Shown: positions 1 to 9,597, counted from the first letter of the stretch. The stretch: 64,000 nt of DNA from Chitinophaga arvensicola (GCF_900110835.1 NZ_FOJG01000001.1:3813499-3877498), one strand, 5' to 3'. The notes: a model not told the origin generated them from the letters alone. A program made the numbers and translations.

Positions 1-1697
1 ATCAGAAACAGGACCCCGATGATATCGCAGAAAAGATCAAACGGAGTTCGAAAGACATGGCCTTCCGTTTCAATACCTCCGGTAAATGGAGCCTGCAGCA
101 ACGTTTTGCACGGATGATCAACTACACCTTCTCCGTCAACTACAGCGTACAGGATGGCTACTACCAGAAACAGGTAGGCAGCGGTATTACCCCGCTGATT
201 AATGCCATGAAAGATACGACTATGGTTACCAGCTACCTGCAAAGTGAATACCTCGCCAGATACTGGATCAGCGGACGCCCTTTCAATGCCTTCGCCAAAA
301 TAACGAACGGCTTTTTCAGTCGCACCGGTAGCCTGAAACATAAAGTACTCATGGGTGCAGAGTGGAAAATGGATGCTAACTACGGCGGCGGTAAAACTTT
401 CGACCTCAATTTCCCGCCGGCCATTGGTTCAGACGGTAGCGTTACCCGTCCCCGTGCTTTTAAGGATATTCCTGCGCTGCAGCAATTGTCGGCTTACGTG
501 GAAGACAAGATCACCACTACCATCCGGCAACATACACTGACCGTACAGGCAGGGTTGCGTTTCGACCAGGTATCTAAAACCGGTGGCGTATGGTCGCCCC
601 GCGTGAATGCAGCCTATGAGATCATTCCAGGACTGTATGCCCGCGCAGGTTTTGGTATCACCGCCAAAGCGCCGTCGTTGCTGTACCTGTATCCGGAGAA
701 TGCATATTTCGATTACATCAACCTGAACGGATATAACGATGATGCATCCAAACGCGTGATGATTGCCACCACCAAAGTATATAATACCGACAATGACCAC
801 CTGAAAATGGCGGTGAACAATAAAAAGGAACTGGGGCTCGACTGGCAGTTTGCCGGCACCAAACGGCTTACCGTTACCGCCTATTACGAGAAACTGAAAA
901 ACGGCTACGATTTCAATACCACTCTGGGCAGCATTAACGTGTTGCCGTTGCAGTTATATAAGATCGTACAGGCAAATGGTTCACAGAGCGTGCAACCGGA
1001 TGTGATCATCAACCGCCTGCCTGCCTATAATATGCCGGTCAATGATCTGCTCAACACCAATAAAGGCGTGGAGTTCGACCTGGACCTGGGACGTTTCGAA
1101 GCGCTGCGCACGTCCTTTGTATTCAACGGCGCCTGGATGAATTCCAAAAGCATCAGCCAGGGATATTATATCGCTAAAAATACACCCTATAAAGCAGGAG
1201 AAGTGGAACCTGAACGCGTGGGAATCTATGCCCCCGGCCGTGGAAAGGAAAACGAGCAATTCAGTACTACGTTGCGCATGATCCATCATATTCCGCAACT
1301 CCGTTTTATTATCACTTTTTCTGCGCAAACCATCTGGGTAAGCAAGAATAGCTACCTGGGCCAGGATAGCCTGGCAGTTGGCTATATCAGCAGGAGCGAT
1401 GGCAGCGTGAACTGGTTCAATGACAAACAGCGAAGTGAATTGTCGCGTAATAACCTGGCAGATCGGGAAGTGATTCTTCCCATTTCTGCCGCAAATTATA
1501 TCACGGAATCCTGGAAGCCGCTATGGCTCTTCAATACAAGACTTACAAAGGAAATCGGTAAGAATATCGGTTTCTCTTTTTATGCCAACAATGTGTTTAT
1601 GTACAATCCACTCGAAAGGAGTACCCGCAACAATACAGTGTATACACGCCGTAACCAGCGCCTCTTCTTCGGAACGGAAATCAATATAAAATTTTAA
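1..1697 (+). CDS. TonB-dependent receptor, C-terminal part
   Basis: The frame is already open at base 3 and ends with TAA at 1695-1697, so the window holds only the distal part (about 564 residues) of a larger protein; the internal Met at 57 is not the start. The visible part is an outer-membrane beta-barrel of TonB-dependent receptor type: alternating aromatic/polar strands, a strand like AYVEDKITTTIRQHTLTVQAG followed by a RFD segment, an ARAGFGITAKAPSL stretch typical of mid-barrel strands, and a C-terminal strand ending in Phe (INIKF). The plug and TonB box lie outside the window. The DUF4876 lipoprotein gene starts 13 bases downstream, so the receptor heads the cluster. The substrate cannot be read from the sequence; iron or haem is only a guess. 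Confidence 0.85.
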   Translation, partial: QKQDPDDIAEKIKRSSKDMAFRFNTSGKWSLQQRFARMINYTFSVNYSVQDGYYQKQVGSGITPLINAMKDTTMVTSYLQSEYLARYWISGRPFNAFAKITNGFFSRTGSLKHKVLMGAEWKMDANYGGGKTFDLNFPPAIGSDGSVTRPRAFKDIPALQQLSAYVEDKITTTIRQHTLTVQAGLRFDQVSKTGGVWSPRVNAAYEIIPGLYARAGFGITAKAPSLLYLYPENAYFDYINLNGYNDDASKRVMIATTKVYNTDNDHLKMAVNNKKELGLDWQFAGTKRLTVTAYYEKLKNGYDFNTTLGSINVLPLQLYKIVQANGSQSVQPDVIINRLPAYNMPVNDLLNTNKGVEFDLDLGRFEALRTSFVFNGAWMNSKSISQGYYIAKNTPYKAGEVEPERVGIYAPGRGKENEQFSTTLRMIHHIPQLRFIITFSAQTIWVSKNSYLGQDSLAVGYISRSDGSVNWFNDKQRSELSRNNLADREVILPISAANYITESWKPLWLFNTRLTKEIGKNIGFSFYANNVFMYNPLERSTRNNTVYTRRNQRLFFGTEINIKF

Positions 1698-1710
1698 AAA
1701 CAAGTACAAT

Positions 1711-2919
1711 ATGAAAAAGATCCTGCAACAGGTAGTAGCCTGTCTTTGCGCAGTAACATTGCTGTTGAGCGCCTGTAAAAAAGATAACGAGGTACCTACA
1801 GTGAATTATACCGTGAAAGTAACTTACCCTGTTACCTATACGAAATCGGCTGCCGCCGGTGTAAAAGTAACCCTCACCAACTCGGTGACCAATACTTCCA
1901 CCAGCGCTGTAACCAATGAAGAAGGCGTGGCTACGCTCAACGGACTGTTACCCGGCAACTACCAGGTAATCGCTTCGCGTGATCTGACCGCAGAAGAAGC
2001 CCTGCCACTGACCGGTTATTCCGTAGCCGTATACCTGAACGCATCTGCCCTGAACCACGTGATACAAGCCAACAGCACTGCATCGCTGGACCTGGTACTG
2101 AATGGTTCCAAAGTAGGCGGACTGGTATTCAAAGAAGTGTTTTACGCAGGTACTAAAACTCCCGGTGGTACCAACTACCTGATAGATCAGTTCTATGAAA
2201 TATACAACAACTCTACTGAGGTAATGTATGCAGATAGCCTTTGCCTGGCAGATATACAGGGAAATCCCGCTATCAGCAGCTCCGTAAAACCTACCGGTTT
2301 CCAGTCGGATGTAAACAACGCCTATGCACGTAATGTTTGGATGATTCCCGGCAATGGTAAAACATACCCGATCGAACCAGGTAAATCTATCATCATTGCA
2401 CAAACAGCGATCAACCACAAAACCGATCCTGCCGGTAATCCTAACTCAGTAGATCTCGGAAAAGGAATATCTGATTTTGAAGTGTACGTGGCGTCATCTA
2501 CCCGCGATGTAGACAATCCGGATGTACCCAATATGATTGCAATATATACGCCAACACCAGGTTTCTACTGGCAGACTTATGTATTCGGTCCGAGCATGAT
2601 CATCTTCAAACATCCCAATCCTGCTTCATTGCCACAATTGATGGAACCGGGTACCACGGCTACCACCTTGTATATGCAGGTACCAAACGCCAACATTATT
2701 GATGGTGTAGACTTCCTCGCCAACGCTACTGCCGGTGATAAAAAACGTTTACCCGTTGCCGTAGATGCCGGTTTCAAATACGCCAGCGGTACTTACAACG
2801 GTGAATCGATGGTGAGAAAATCCAAAGGAAATGGTACCAATGGCCGCCTGATTTACCAGGATACCAATAACACAACAGATGATTTTAAGGTAGTGCCACA
2901 GGCCACTCCGAAAAAATAA
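1711..2919 (+). CDS. DUF4876-type lipoprotein
   Basis: A 402-residue exported lipoprotein. The N-terminus has a lysine pair, a hydrophobic stretch and a lipobox ending in LLLSAC (Cys22) followed by KKD, as is usual for Bacteroidota lipoproteins. Residues about 35-130 look like a carboxypeptidase-regulatory/Ig-like beta domain (VKVTLTNSVT, then NEEGVATLNGLLPGNYQV), and the rest matches my recollection of the DUF4876 family, including a KEVFYAG segment and an FYEIYNNS segment that suggests a lamin-tail-like beta sandwich. It lies between a TonB receptor and a DUF6850 barrel with gaps of 12-13 bases, so it is probably a surface or periplasmic partner of that receptor. Family identity is from memory; function is unknown. 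Confidence 0.75.
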   Translation: MKKILQQVVACLCAVTLLLSACKKDNEVPTVNYTVKVTYPVTYTKSAAAGVKVTLTNSVTNTSTSAVTNEEGVATLNGLLPGNYQVIASRDLTAEEALPLTGYSVAVYLNASALNHVIQANSTASLDLVLNGSKVGGLVFKEVFYAGTKTPGGTNYLIDQFYEIYNNSTEVMYADSLCLADIQGNPAISSSVKPTGFQSDVNNAYARNVWMIPGNGKTYPIEPGKSIIIAQTAINHKTDPAGNPNSVDLGKGISDFEVYVASSTRDVDNPDVPNMIAIYTPTPGFYWQTYVFGPSMIIFKHPNPASLPQLMEPGTTATTLYMQVPNANIIDGVDFLANATAGDKKRLPVAVDAGFKYASGTYNGESMVRKSKGNGTNGRLIYQDTNNTTDDFKVVPQATPKK

Positions 2920-2931
2920 AATGAAATAACG

Positions 2932-4497
2932 TTGAAGCATATACGGATACTAATATTTTGCTGTGTATTGTCGCCGGCTGCTGTTGCTCAAAGCACGCAG
3001 CCGGTACAAACACCGGTGGCACCTGAACAGGTGCCTTTACTGCGGCCATGGCTGCAGACACAGAATGCGGCAGGGCTTCAATGGAGCGATGTGCCGGCGG
3101 CAGGCTATACCGCTTTCGGCACCCAACAGGAAAACGGCGACTTTAAAAAATCGCAGCAGCCGGAAAGCGACCGGCAACTGCTGTTTCACTCTTCCCGATA
3201 CCAGCCGTTGAAGAAAGGAGTGCTGTATGGCAGCTTCAATTACATACAACAATGGAGCGGACAGGTACACTGGAGCGATGTGCTGAATCCTTATAGGGGA
3301 ACACCCTATATTATGGCTGACTCTATTGGAGGCGACTGGAAGAAGCAACGCTACGACCTGGAACTGAAAGCAGCTACTGCCCGTTTGGCAAACAACAAAC
3401 TGGTACTGGGTGCAGGCGTCCGGTACAGTGTGTACACCGGCGCCCGGCAAAATGATCCGCGTCCGTTGAATAACGCCGGCGAACTTACGCTTACTCCCTC
3501 CCTGGTATACCAGCTGGGGAAACGGCAACAGATCGGTCTCAGCGGCCTATATGGCTTTTATAAAGAAGATATTTCCTTTGAACTGAAGAATACCAATGTT
3601 ACGCATAGCCTGTATAAGTTACTCGGACTGGGACAGGTATCCTCGCCGCCTTCCATCCTGGCGGTATCCGCCAGCCGTTATTACAACGGCAAAAAGTATG
3701 GTGGCGCCCTGCAATACAGTATTTCCGGACAGCATTGGCAATGGCTCACAGAAGCCTCCTACGCCAGCTATACAGAAAAAGTGACCGATGGATCGGGTAT
3801 TCCTTTACTATCAGGTACCTGGAAGAAAAAGGATTACCAGCTACGATCCGTGTGGCAATATACCGCCGCTGATTATGCCCACCGCATTACTGCGGTATAT
3901 AAAATGAACGATGGCAGCGGGATTGAAAGTCACCAGAAACTGGTAGACGGTTTCTGGCAAACTATTCTCGAAGCTACTTTCTATACCGCCACACAAAGCA
4001 CCGGTCGGCTGGAATACCTGCTGATGAAACAACGTACCAAAGACCAGTACGCCTGGTACGCTAAAGCCGGGATTACCTGGAGTGATACGGAAAACAAGTA
4101 CCTGGTGCCGGTATCGCGCCAGCAGTACAGCAGTTTGCGCTATGATATTACCGCCGCCCGTAACTGGTCGCTCGGAACTTACTCGGGCATCGAAGCACAG
4201 GTACAGGCAGCTTACCGTACTAACCTGAACGCATATCTGAATTATTCGCTGATGACGAACAGCAGCAATATCGTGGCACAGCAGGTACTGTATCCGGATC
4301 ATGATTATTACACCGCCAATGCAGTGGAAGCCGGCGCCTCGGTTCAATATCATTTCAGCTGGAAAGAAGCCGCCGCAGCGCGTTTCTTCCTCCGCCTGAA
4401 TGCAGTGACCACACAACGAACTGCCGCTACGGCATTACCATACGGCCCGGATGGCAGCCGCCAACGTTTTGCATTTACCATCGGAGCTTTCTATTAA
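2932..4497 (+). CDS. DUF6850-type outer-membrane beta-barrel protein
   Basis: A 521-residue protein with a signal peptide (MKHIRILIFCCVLSPAAVAQ) and many amphipathic strands rich in Tyr, Trp and Gly, ending in an aromatic residue (TIGAFY), as expected for an outer-membrane barrel. It has no TonB plug. The start is a TTG at 2932: the nearby ATG at 2921 runs into TAA after two codons, while the TTG gives an intact signal peptide 12 bases after the previous stop. The order TonB receptor / DUF4876 / DUF6850 recurs in Bacteroidota as I recall, which supports the family call. It may form an accessory pore or surface partner of the upstream receptor (inference). Confidence 0.7.
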   Translation: MKHIRILIFCCVLSPAAVAQSTQPVQTPVAPEQVPLLRPWLQTQNAAGLQWSDVPAAGYTAFGTQQENGDFKKSQQPESDRQLLFHSSRYQPLKKGVLYGSFNYIQQWSGQVHWSDVLNPYRGTPYIMADSIGGDWKKQRYDLELKAATARLANNKLVLGAGVRYSVYTGARQNDPRPLNNAGELTLTPSLVYQLGKRQQIGLSGLYGFYKEDISFELKNTNVTHSLYKLLGLGQVSSPPSILAVSASRYYNGKKYGGALQYSISGQHWQWLTEASYASYTEKVTDGSGIPLLSGTWKKKDYQLRSVWQYTAADYAHRITAVYKMNDGSGIESHQKLVDGFWQTILEATFYTATQSTGRLEYLLMKQRTKDQYAWYAKAGITWSDTENKYLVPVSRQQYSSLRYDITAARNWSLGTYSGIEAQVQAAYRTNLNAYLNYSLMTNSSNIVAQQVLYPDHDYYTANAVEAGASVQYHFSWKEAAAARFFLRLNAVTTQRTAATALPYGPDGSRQRFAFTIGAFY

Positions 4498-4509
4498 ACG
4501 ATACGACCC

Positions 4510-6714
4510 ATGAAACGACTCATTTTTTCTTTTACACTTTTATTCGCGGCTACCCAGGTATGGGCACAGGCTCAGATCAAACAACCTGGCAAACTGCATG
4601 CTTCCGCCGTGGCTATTGTAGTGGATGAAACTACTTACCGCGCTACACAACCGGCTATAGATGCCTATAAAAATATGCTGGAAACAAAGGAAGGCCTCAG
4701 CGCTTACCTCGTTGTCCACACCTGGAAAGATGCGCAGGAAGTGAAAGACGTGTTGCAACAACTCTATAAAAAGCCCTTGCAACTGGAAGGCGCAGTGCTG
4801 ATCGGCAACATACCCGTTCCCATGATCCGCAATGCCCAGCACCTCACTACCGCATTGAAAATAGATGAGTTGAAATATGATATGGAACGCAGCTCTGTGG
4901 CATCCGACCGCTTCTATGATGATTTGCACCTGCAGTTCCGCTTCGTGAGCCAGGATGAGAAAAAGCCACTGCTGTTCTATTACGAACTCACCGAGCAATC
5001 CCCGCAGGTAGTACATTCCGATTTCTACAGCGCCAGGATCAGCCCGAACGGCGATGCCAACACGCAATATGCGGCTATCCGCGATTTTCTGGCAAAAGCT
5101 GTTGCCGCGCGTGATAAGAAAGATACCCTGGATCATGTGCTCACTTTTGCCGGACCATCCTATAACTCCGAATCCCTCAGCGCCTGGCTCGATGAAAATG
5201 ATGCGTTGAAAGAGGTATTTCCGCTGGCCTGGAAACATCCGTATCAGCACCGTCACCTGAACTACCGCATGGAGGAACAGATGAAATTCCGGTTACTGAG
5301 CGAGTTGCAAAGGCCACAACTGGATCTCGCTATTTTCACCAATCATGGCCTTACAGCCTTACAGCATGTAAATGGTATTTATTCTTCCGATGATGCCAGT
5401 GAAGTGCTGGAACACCTGCAACTCTTTGTGAGAGCAGATTACCGCAAGCTGGTAAAACGCGGCCAGGAGCCCGCCAAAGTGATCGCCACCCTGAGCAAGA
5501 GATACAACGTTACCAGCTCCTGGTTCGACCAGGTGGATTCTTTGCGGGTATCAGATTCACTCGCCATTGCCGCCACCGATATCGTAACGGCAGATATGGC
5601 CCACATTGCGCCACAACCCAGGATGATGTTCTTTAATGCCTGTGGTAACGCTGCGTTTCATGAAGAGGATAACCTGGCCAACGCTTATCTGTTCAATAAA
5701 GGAAATACCGTAGTAGCGCATGGCAATACGATCAACGTACTGCAGGATAAATGGTTGCTGCAACAATTGGGCGCTTTGTCGTATGGCGTAAGAGCCGGTA
5801 TCTGGGCCACCCGCACCAACACACTGGAATCCCAGCTGATCGGTGATCCCACCTTCCACTTTGCAAATCCATATAGTACAGATCTCAACAAACTGCTGTT
5901 AACCGCAGGAGGGAAGCTGGCTACCTGGCAGCAGTTGCTGAAAAGCAGCGATCCTGCCTTGCAGGCAGTAGCACTCAGCGCCATTTACCGTTTGCAGGGC
6001 GCCGCCTGTAGCCCGCTGCTGGCGCAAACTTTCCGTCAATCTGCCTCTCCGAATGTTCGGATGCAGTGCCTCACTCTACTGGCGCAAACCGGTAACGATA
6101 CTTACCGCGATGTACTGGAGCTGGCGCTGAAAGATAATTATGAACTGATCCGCCGCAAAGCATCCGACTGGATCGCCAAAGATGGCAGCGACCGGTTTAT
6201 TGCGCCGCTGGTACAAAACATGCTGGAACGTCCGGATGATGAGAGGATCGTGTATACCAATTACAAGGCGCTCGCCCTGATGGATTGGGATAAAGTGAAG
6301 GCCGCAGTAGAGGCCCAGACCGATGCCGCTACCTGGATCTATAACGTAAAAGGCTATAGGAAGATGTGGTTGCAGAAAATACAAAAGGACCAGACTACGG
6401 CCACCACTGCACTGAAAAATATCCAGGACCCGAATCAGAAGGAAAGCATCCGCTGGAGCGCCATCCGTTCGCTCCGGAACGGTAACTACCACAAACTGGT
6501 GCCGGCTTTGCTGGAAATAGCAAAGGATAACACCCAGCCGGTACAGATCCGCACCGGTGTGCTGGAAGCGCTGGGATGGTTTTCTACCTCTTACCAGAAA
6601 CCATTGATCCTGGAAGCCTGCGAAAAGATCAGTAAAGACAACAGCAACGACGAAGCGGTGATCCGGGAAGCAGTGCAAACCCGTGCGCGTTTAACCGAAT
6701 GGACTTTATTCTAA
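4510..6714 (+). CDS. Gingipain-like (C25/caspase-fold) exported protein with HEAT-repeat tail, copy A
   Basis: A 734-residue protein with a signal peptide ending near VWAQ (about residue 20). Residues about 30-470 resemble the peptidase C25 (gingipain) fold: an alpha/beta segment VLIGNIPVPMIRN, then SDRFYDD, then YSARI. A candidate catalytic His279 lies in TNHG and a candidate Cys378 in FFNACGNAAF, and a domain-closing LIGDPTFHF matches the gingipain-type LFGDP motif. From about residue 480 to the end there are helical HEAT-like repeats (DPALQAVALSAIYRL, then SPNVRMQCLTLLA). There is no type IX secretion tail, so a periplasmic location is likely. The gene is 12 bases after the DUF6850 gene and 12 before its paralogue. 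The Cys motif departs from the usual CxNGxF, so activity is less certain than in copy B. Confidence 0.65.
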   Translation: MKRLIFSFTLLFAATQVWAQAQIKQPGKLHASAVAIVVDETTYRATQPAIDAYKNMLETKEGLSAYLVVHTWKDAQEVKDVLQQLYKKPLQLEGAVLIGNIPVPMIRNAQHLTTALKIDELKYDMERSSVASDRFYDDLHLQFRFVSQDEKKPLLFYYELTEQSPQVVHSDFYSARISPNGDANTQYAAIRDFLAKAVAARDKKDTLDHVLTFAGPSYNSESLSAWLDENDALKEVFPLAWKHPYQHRHLNYRMEEQMKFRLLSELQRPQLDLAIFTNHGLTALQHVNGIYSSDDASEVLEHLQLFVRADYRKLVKRGQEPAKVIATLSKRYNVTSSWFDQVDSLRVSDSLAIAATDIVTADMAHIAPQPRMMFFNACGNAAFHEEDNLANAYLFNKGNTVVAHGNTINVLQDKWLLQQLGALSYGVRAGIWATRTNTLESQLIGDPTFHFANPYSTDLNKLLLTAGGKLATWQQLLKSSDPALQAVALSAIYRLQGAACSPLLAQTFRQSASPNVRMQCLTLLAQTGNDTYRDVLELALKDNYELIRRKASDWIAKDGSDRFIAPLVQNMLERPDDERIVYTNYKALALMDWDKVKAAVEAQTDAATWIYNVKGYRKMWLQKIQKDQTTATTALKNIQDPNQKESIRWSAIRSLRNGNYHKLVPALLEIAKDNTQPVQIRTGVLEALGWFSTSYQKPLILEACEKISKDNSNDEAVIREAVQTRARLTEWTLF

Positions 6715-6726
6715 CAAACAGACATC

Positions 6727-8940
6727 ATGACATCCATCTATCATAAAATAAATGCCGGGTTGGTCTTATTCACCACCCTGGCCATACAAACCGCCACCGC
6801 GCAAAAGGTGGAGGCGCCTAAGTTGAAAAAGGCTACTTCCTCCTTTGCCATCGTAGTGGATAATGTAACATTGCAAAAATCCGGTGCTGCTATCTATGCT
6901 TACCGGGATGCACTCGAAGCACAGGGGCTGGCCACTTATATAGTATCTCACCAATGGCAAAAGCCGGAAGAGATCCGCGAGCAGTTACAGAAATTATACG
7001 CCGCACCCACCCGGCTCGAAGGCGCTGTACTCGTAGGGGATATCCCCGTGCCGATGATCCGGAATGCGCAGCACCTGACTTCCACTTTTAAAATGGATCA
7101 GCGGATCGACTGGAAACGTTCTTCCGTACCATCAGACCGGTTTTACGATGATTTTGACCTGCAATTCGATTTCCTGAAACAGGATTCCGTGAAGAAGAAT
7201 TATTTCTATTATAATCTCTCACCCCGTTCGCCGCAGTACGTGCATATGGATATTTATACCGCGCGTATTAAACCGGCCACCGGGAAAAATGAAGATATGT
7301 ATGCCGCCATCAGCGCTTACCTGCTGAAGGCCGTCGCAGAAAAAAAACAGCCGCAGCCACTGAATGATCTCATGGTATTCACCGGTCAGGGTTATCATTC
7401 GGAATCACTGAACGCATGGGCAGGTGAACAGCTCGCATTAAAAGAGCAGTTCCCGCATTTGTTTGCCTATGGCAATACCCTGAAGTTTTTCAATTTCAGG
7501 ATGGCCACTCATATCAAATACCAGCTGTTATCTGAAATACAGCGCCCGGAGCTGGACATGGCCCTGTTCCACGAACATGGTGATGAAGAAACACAGATCC
7601 TGAATGGATATCCCTATGTTTCCAATCCACAGCCTTCTATGGAAAACATCAAACGTTTTCTGCGGGCTAAAATACAGGCGGTACAACGTAAGAAGGGCGA
7701 TGTAGCCAAAGCAAAAGAAGGCTATGTGAAAAGCATGGATGTACCGCTTAGCTGGATGGATGACGCCCTGGATCCGAAAGTGATGGAGGCTGATTCTATT
7801 TTCGAAGCAGAACAGAACATCGTGATCGGCGACCTGGTGAAAGCCACTCCCAATGCACGGTTCGTGATGCTCGATGCCTGCGAAAACGGTTCCTTCCACC
7901 TCGATGATTATCTCGCCGCACGTTATTCTTTTAACAAGGGAAAAACCATCGTTACCCTGGCCAGTTCAGTAGGAATTGTACAGGACCAGTGGTCCGATGA
8001 AATGCTGGGATTATTGCAATATGGTGTGAGAACGGGGAACTGGTTTAAGCAGGTAGCAGGACTGGAAACACATCTCTTCGGAGACCCTGCCTTCGCTTTC
8101 CAGGGTAGCACTACTACGGATTTGAATAATGCGATTGTCAATAAGAATAAAGACGTGGCTACATGGGAAGCACTGCTGAAGCATGCTTCACCTGATGTGC
8201 AATGCCTGGCGCTGGCACAGTTGTTTAACATACAGGGCGGCAAAATGTCTGGTCGTTTAAAGGAACTGTATTTTAATTCCACTTCTATGCTGCTGCGACT
8301 GGAAGCCTTGAAATTATTAAACGTATTGAACAACGACGATTATCATACGGTGCTGAAAGCAGCGGTAAACGATCCTTACGAGTTAACACGCCGACTTACC
8401 GCTTCCTGGATAGGAGATTGGGGCAGCGAAGAGGCGGTTCCGGCATTGGTGAGCCTGGCCATCTCCGACCGTCATTCCAAAAGGGTGTCTTCCCGTGTAA
8501 GAGGAGCTTTTTCCTTTATGGATGCTACTACAGTGATCAGGGAAGTAAATAAGCAGTTGTCGGCAGATACTTACCTCATCGACAGCACCGAATTCAGCTC
8601 CAAACTGATCGCCGATGAGCGGAACTTTGAAAAGTCGCTGAAGGAATATTTATTGGTGCTGCCGGATACTTCTAAACCACTGAAAGAGCGGTTGTTCAAT
8701 ATCACCACACTACGGGCTTATTCCTATCATGCTGCCGTTCCTGCTGCCATACAGTTTGTTACGGATAAAACCCAGGATGAAAAACTCCGCGTGGCTGCTA
8801 TGGAGGCTTTGAGCTGGTTTACGCATTCCTGGAAAAAGGACAGTATCCTGCAGTTGTGTAAAGCAATCCTGTCGGATGCCACGCAACCGGCAGCATTGAA
8901 AGAGCAGGCAGAAAGAACGCAGGCGATCCTGCGTCGCTGA
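6727..8940 (+). CDS. Gingipain-like (C25/caspase-fold) exported protein with HEAT-repeat tail, copy B
   Basis: A 737-residue paralogue of the preceding protein with the same plan: signal peptide (cleavage near TATAQ), a C25-like domain and a HEAT-repeat tail from about residue 480. Shared motifs include VLVGDIPVPMIRNAQHLTS, then SDRFYDDFDLQF, then YTARIKP. The candidate catalytic dyad is His284 in FHEHGDEE and Cys385 in LDACENGSF; the latter closely follows the gingipain ACxNGxF pattern. LFGDPAFAF closes the domain. Tandem duplication is clear from colinear motifs and near-identical length. The TGA stop overlaps the ATG of the next gene (ATGA at 8937-8940 region). Target proteins are unknown. 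A pseudo-enzyme scaffold is an alternative, though the intact dyad argues against it. Confidence 0.7.
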   Translation: MTSIYHKINAGLVLFTTLAIQTATAQKVEAPKLKKATSSFAIVVDNVTLQKSGAAIYAYRDALEAQGLATYIVSHQWQKPEEIREQLQKLYAAPTRLEGAVLVGDIPVPMIRNAQHLTSTFKMDQRIDWKRSSVPSDRFYDDFDLQFDFLKQDSVKKNYFYYNLSPRSPQYVHMDIYTARIKPATGKNEDMYAAISAYLLKAVAEKKQPQPLNDLMVFTGQGYHSESLNAWAGEQLALKEQFPHLFAYGNTLKFFNFRMATHIKYQLLSEIQRPELDMALFHEHGDEETQILNGYPYVSNPQPSMENIKRFLRAKIQAVQRKKGDVAKAKEGYVKSMDVPLSWMDDALDPKVMEADSIFEAEQNIVIGDLVKATPNARFVMLDACENGSFHLDDYLAARYSFNKGKTIVTLASSVGIVQDQWSDEMLGLLQYGVRTGNWFKQVAGLETHLFGDPAFAFQGSTTTDLNNAIVNKNKDVATWEALLKHASPDVQCLALAQLFNIQGGKMSGRLKELYFNSTSMLLRLEALKLLNVLNNDDYHTVLKAAVNDPYELTRRLTASWIGDWGSEEAVPALVSLAISDRHSKRVSSRVRGAFSFMDATTVIREVNKQLSADTYLIDSTEFSSKLIADERNFEKSLKEYLLVLPDTSKPLKERLFNITTLRAYSYHAAVPAAIQFVTDKTQDEKLRVAAMEALSWFTHSWKKDSILQLCKAILSDATQPAALKEQAERTQAILRR

Positions 8941-9596
8941 TGAAAGGCATACCGCTTCCGGGAGGAATGGTTATCTTTAAAAAAAGGGTTACTATGATGT
9001 TGAATGCAATGATTGCGTCCATAAAAAAAGTGGAGCATGGCTTTAAACATATCCTGGAAGCGGGCAGCCAGCTGTTGAACAATCCTGACCTGGACCACCT
9101 GGAAACGGCCACCCGCCTGATTCAGGGCGAAAGTTACCAGGAGCGGGGATTAGGGGTGTGGTTGTTAGGGTTGCTATCTCCGGAAAACCCCTCTGCATTA
9201 CAGCTTCTCCGCACCAGTATACCAGCCGATGAGAACTGGCGCGTACAGGAAATGCTGGCCAAGGCATTTGATTATTATTGTAGTAAGATAGGCTATGAAC
9301 AATCACTTCCGGAAATCCGGAAGTGGCTGAAAGCTTCCCATCCCAACCTGAACAGGGCGGTAGTGGAAGGACTCCGTATCTGGACCGGCCGGCCTTATTT
9401 TAAAACACATCCGGAAGTAGCCATTGCGCTGATCAGTGCGCAGCGATCGAAAGAGAGTGAGTATCTGAGAAAGTCGGTGGGGAATGCGCTGAGGGATATC
9501 AGTAAGAAGCACCGGGAGCTGGTGATGGCGGAAGTAGATACCTGGGATCTGGATAAGCCCCGGGAGTTGTTTGTATATAAATTAGTGATGAAATAA
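8940..9596 (+). CDS. AlkC/AlkD-like HEAT-repeat DNA alkylation repair protein
   Basis: A 218-residue cytoplasmic helical-repeat protein without a signal peptide. The segments DENWRVQEMLAKAF, HPNLNRAVVEGLR and YLRKSVGNALRDISKKH match the pattern I know from AlkC/AlkD 3-methyladenine glycosylases (HEAT-like folds that excise cationic alkylated bases). It should therefore act on alkylated DNA, but catalytic residues cannot be assigned with confidence. The ATG at 8940 overlaps the TGA of the C25-HEAT gene, suggesting translational coupling. In-frame ATGs at 8967 and 8994 are plausible alternatives, and the latter gives the more typical N-terminus MMLNAMIASIKKVEHGF. A strong terminator follows directly. 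Confidence 0.65.
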   Translation: MKGIPLPGGMVIFKKRVTMMLNAMIASIKKVEHGFKHILEAGSQLLNNPDLDHLETATRLIQGESYQERGLGVWLLGLLSPENPSALQLLRTSIPADENWRVQEMLAKAFDYYCSKIGYEQSLPEIRKWLKASHPNLNRAVVEGLRIWTGRPYFKTHPEVAIALISAQRSKESEYLRKSVGNALRDISKKHRELVMAEVDTWDLDKPRELFVYKLVMK

Positions 9597-9597
9597 A

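Noticed and set aside
4510..8940. Idea that the caspase-like pair is a gasdermin-type or abortive-infection defence system.
   Set aside because: Both proteins have signal peptides and no pore-forming partner or sensor is adjacent; the context is outer-membrane transport.
4510..8940. Search for a type IX secretion C-terminal domain on the gingipain-like proteins.
   Set aside because: The C-termini are HEAT-like helices; no beta-sandwich sorting domain is seen, so surface export by that route is not supported.
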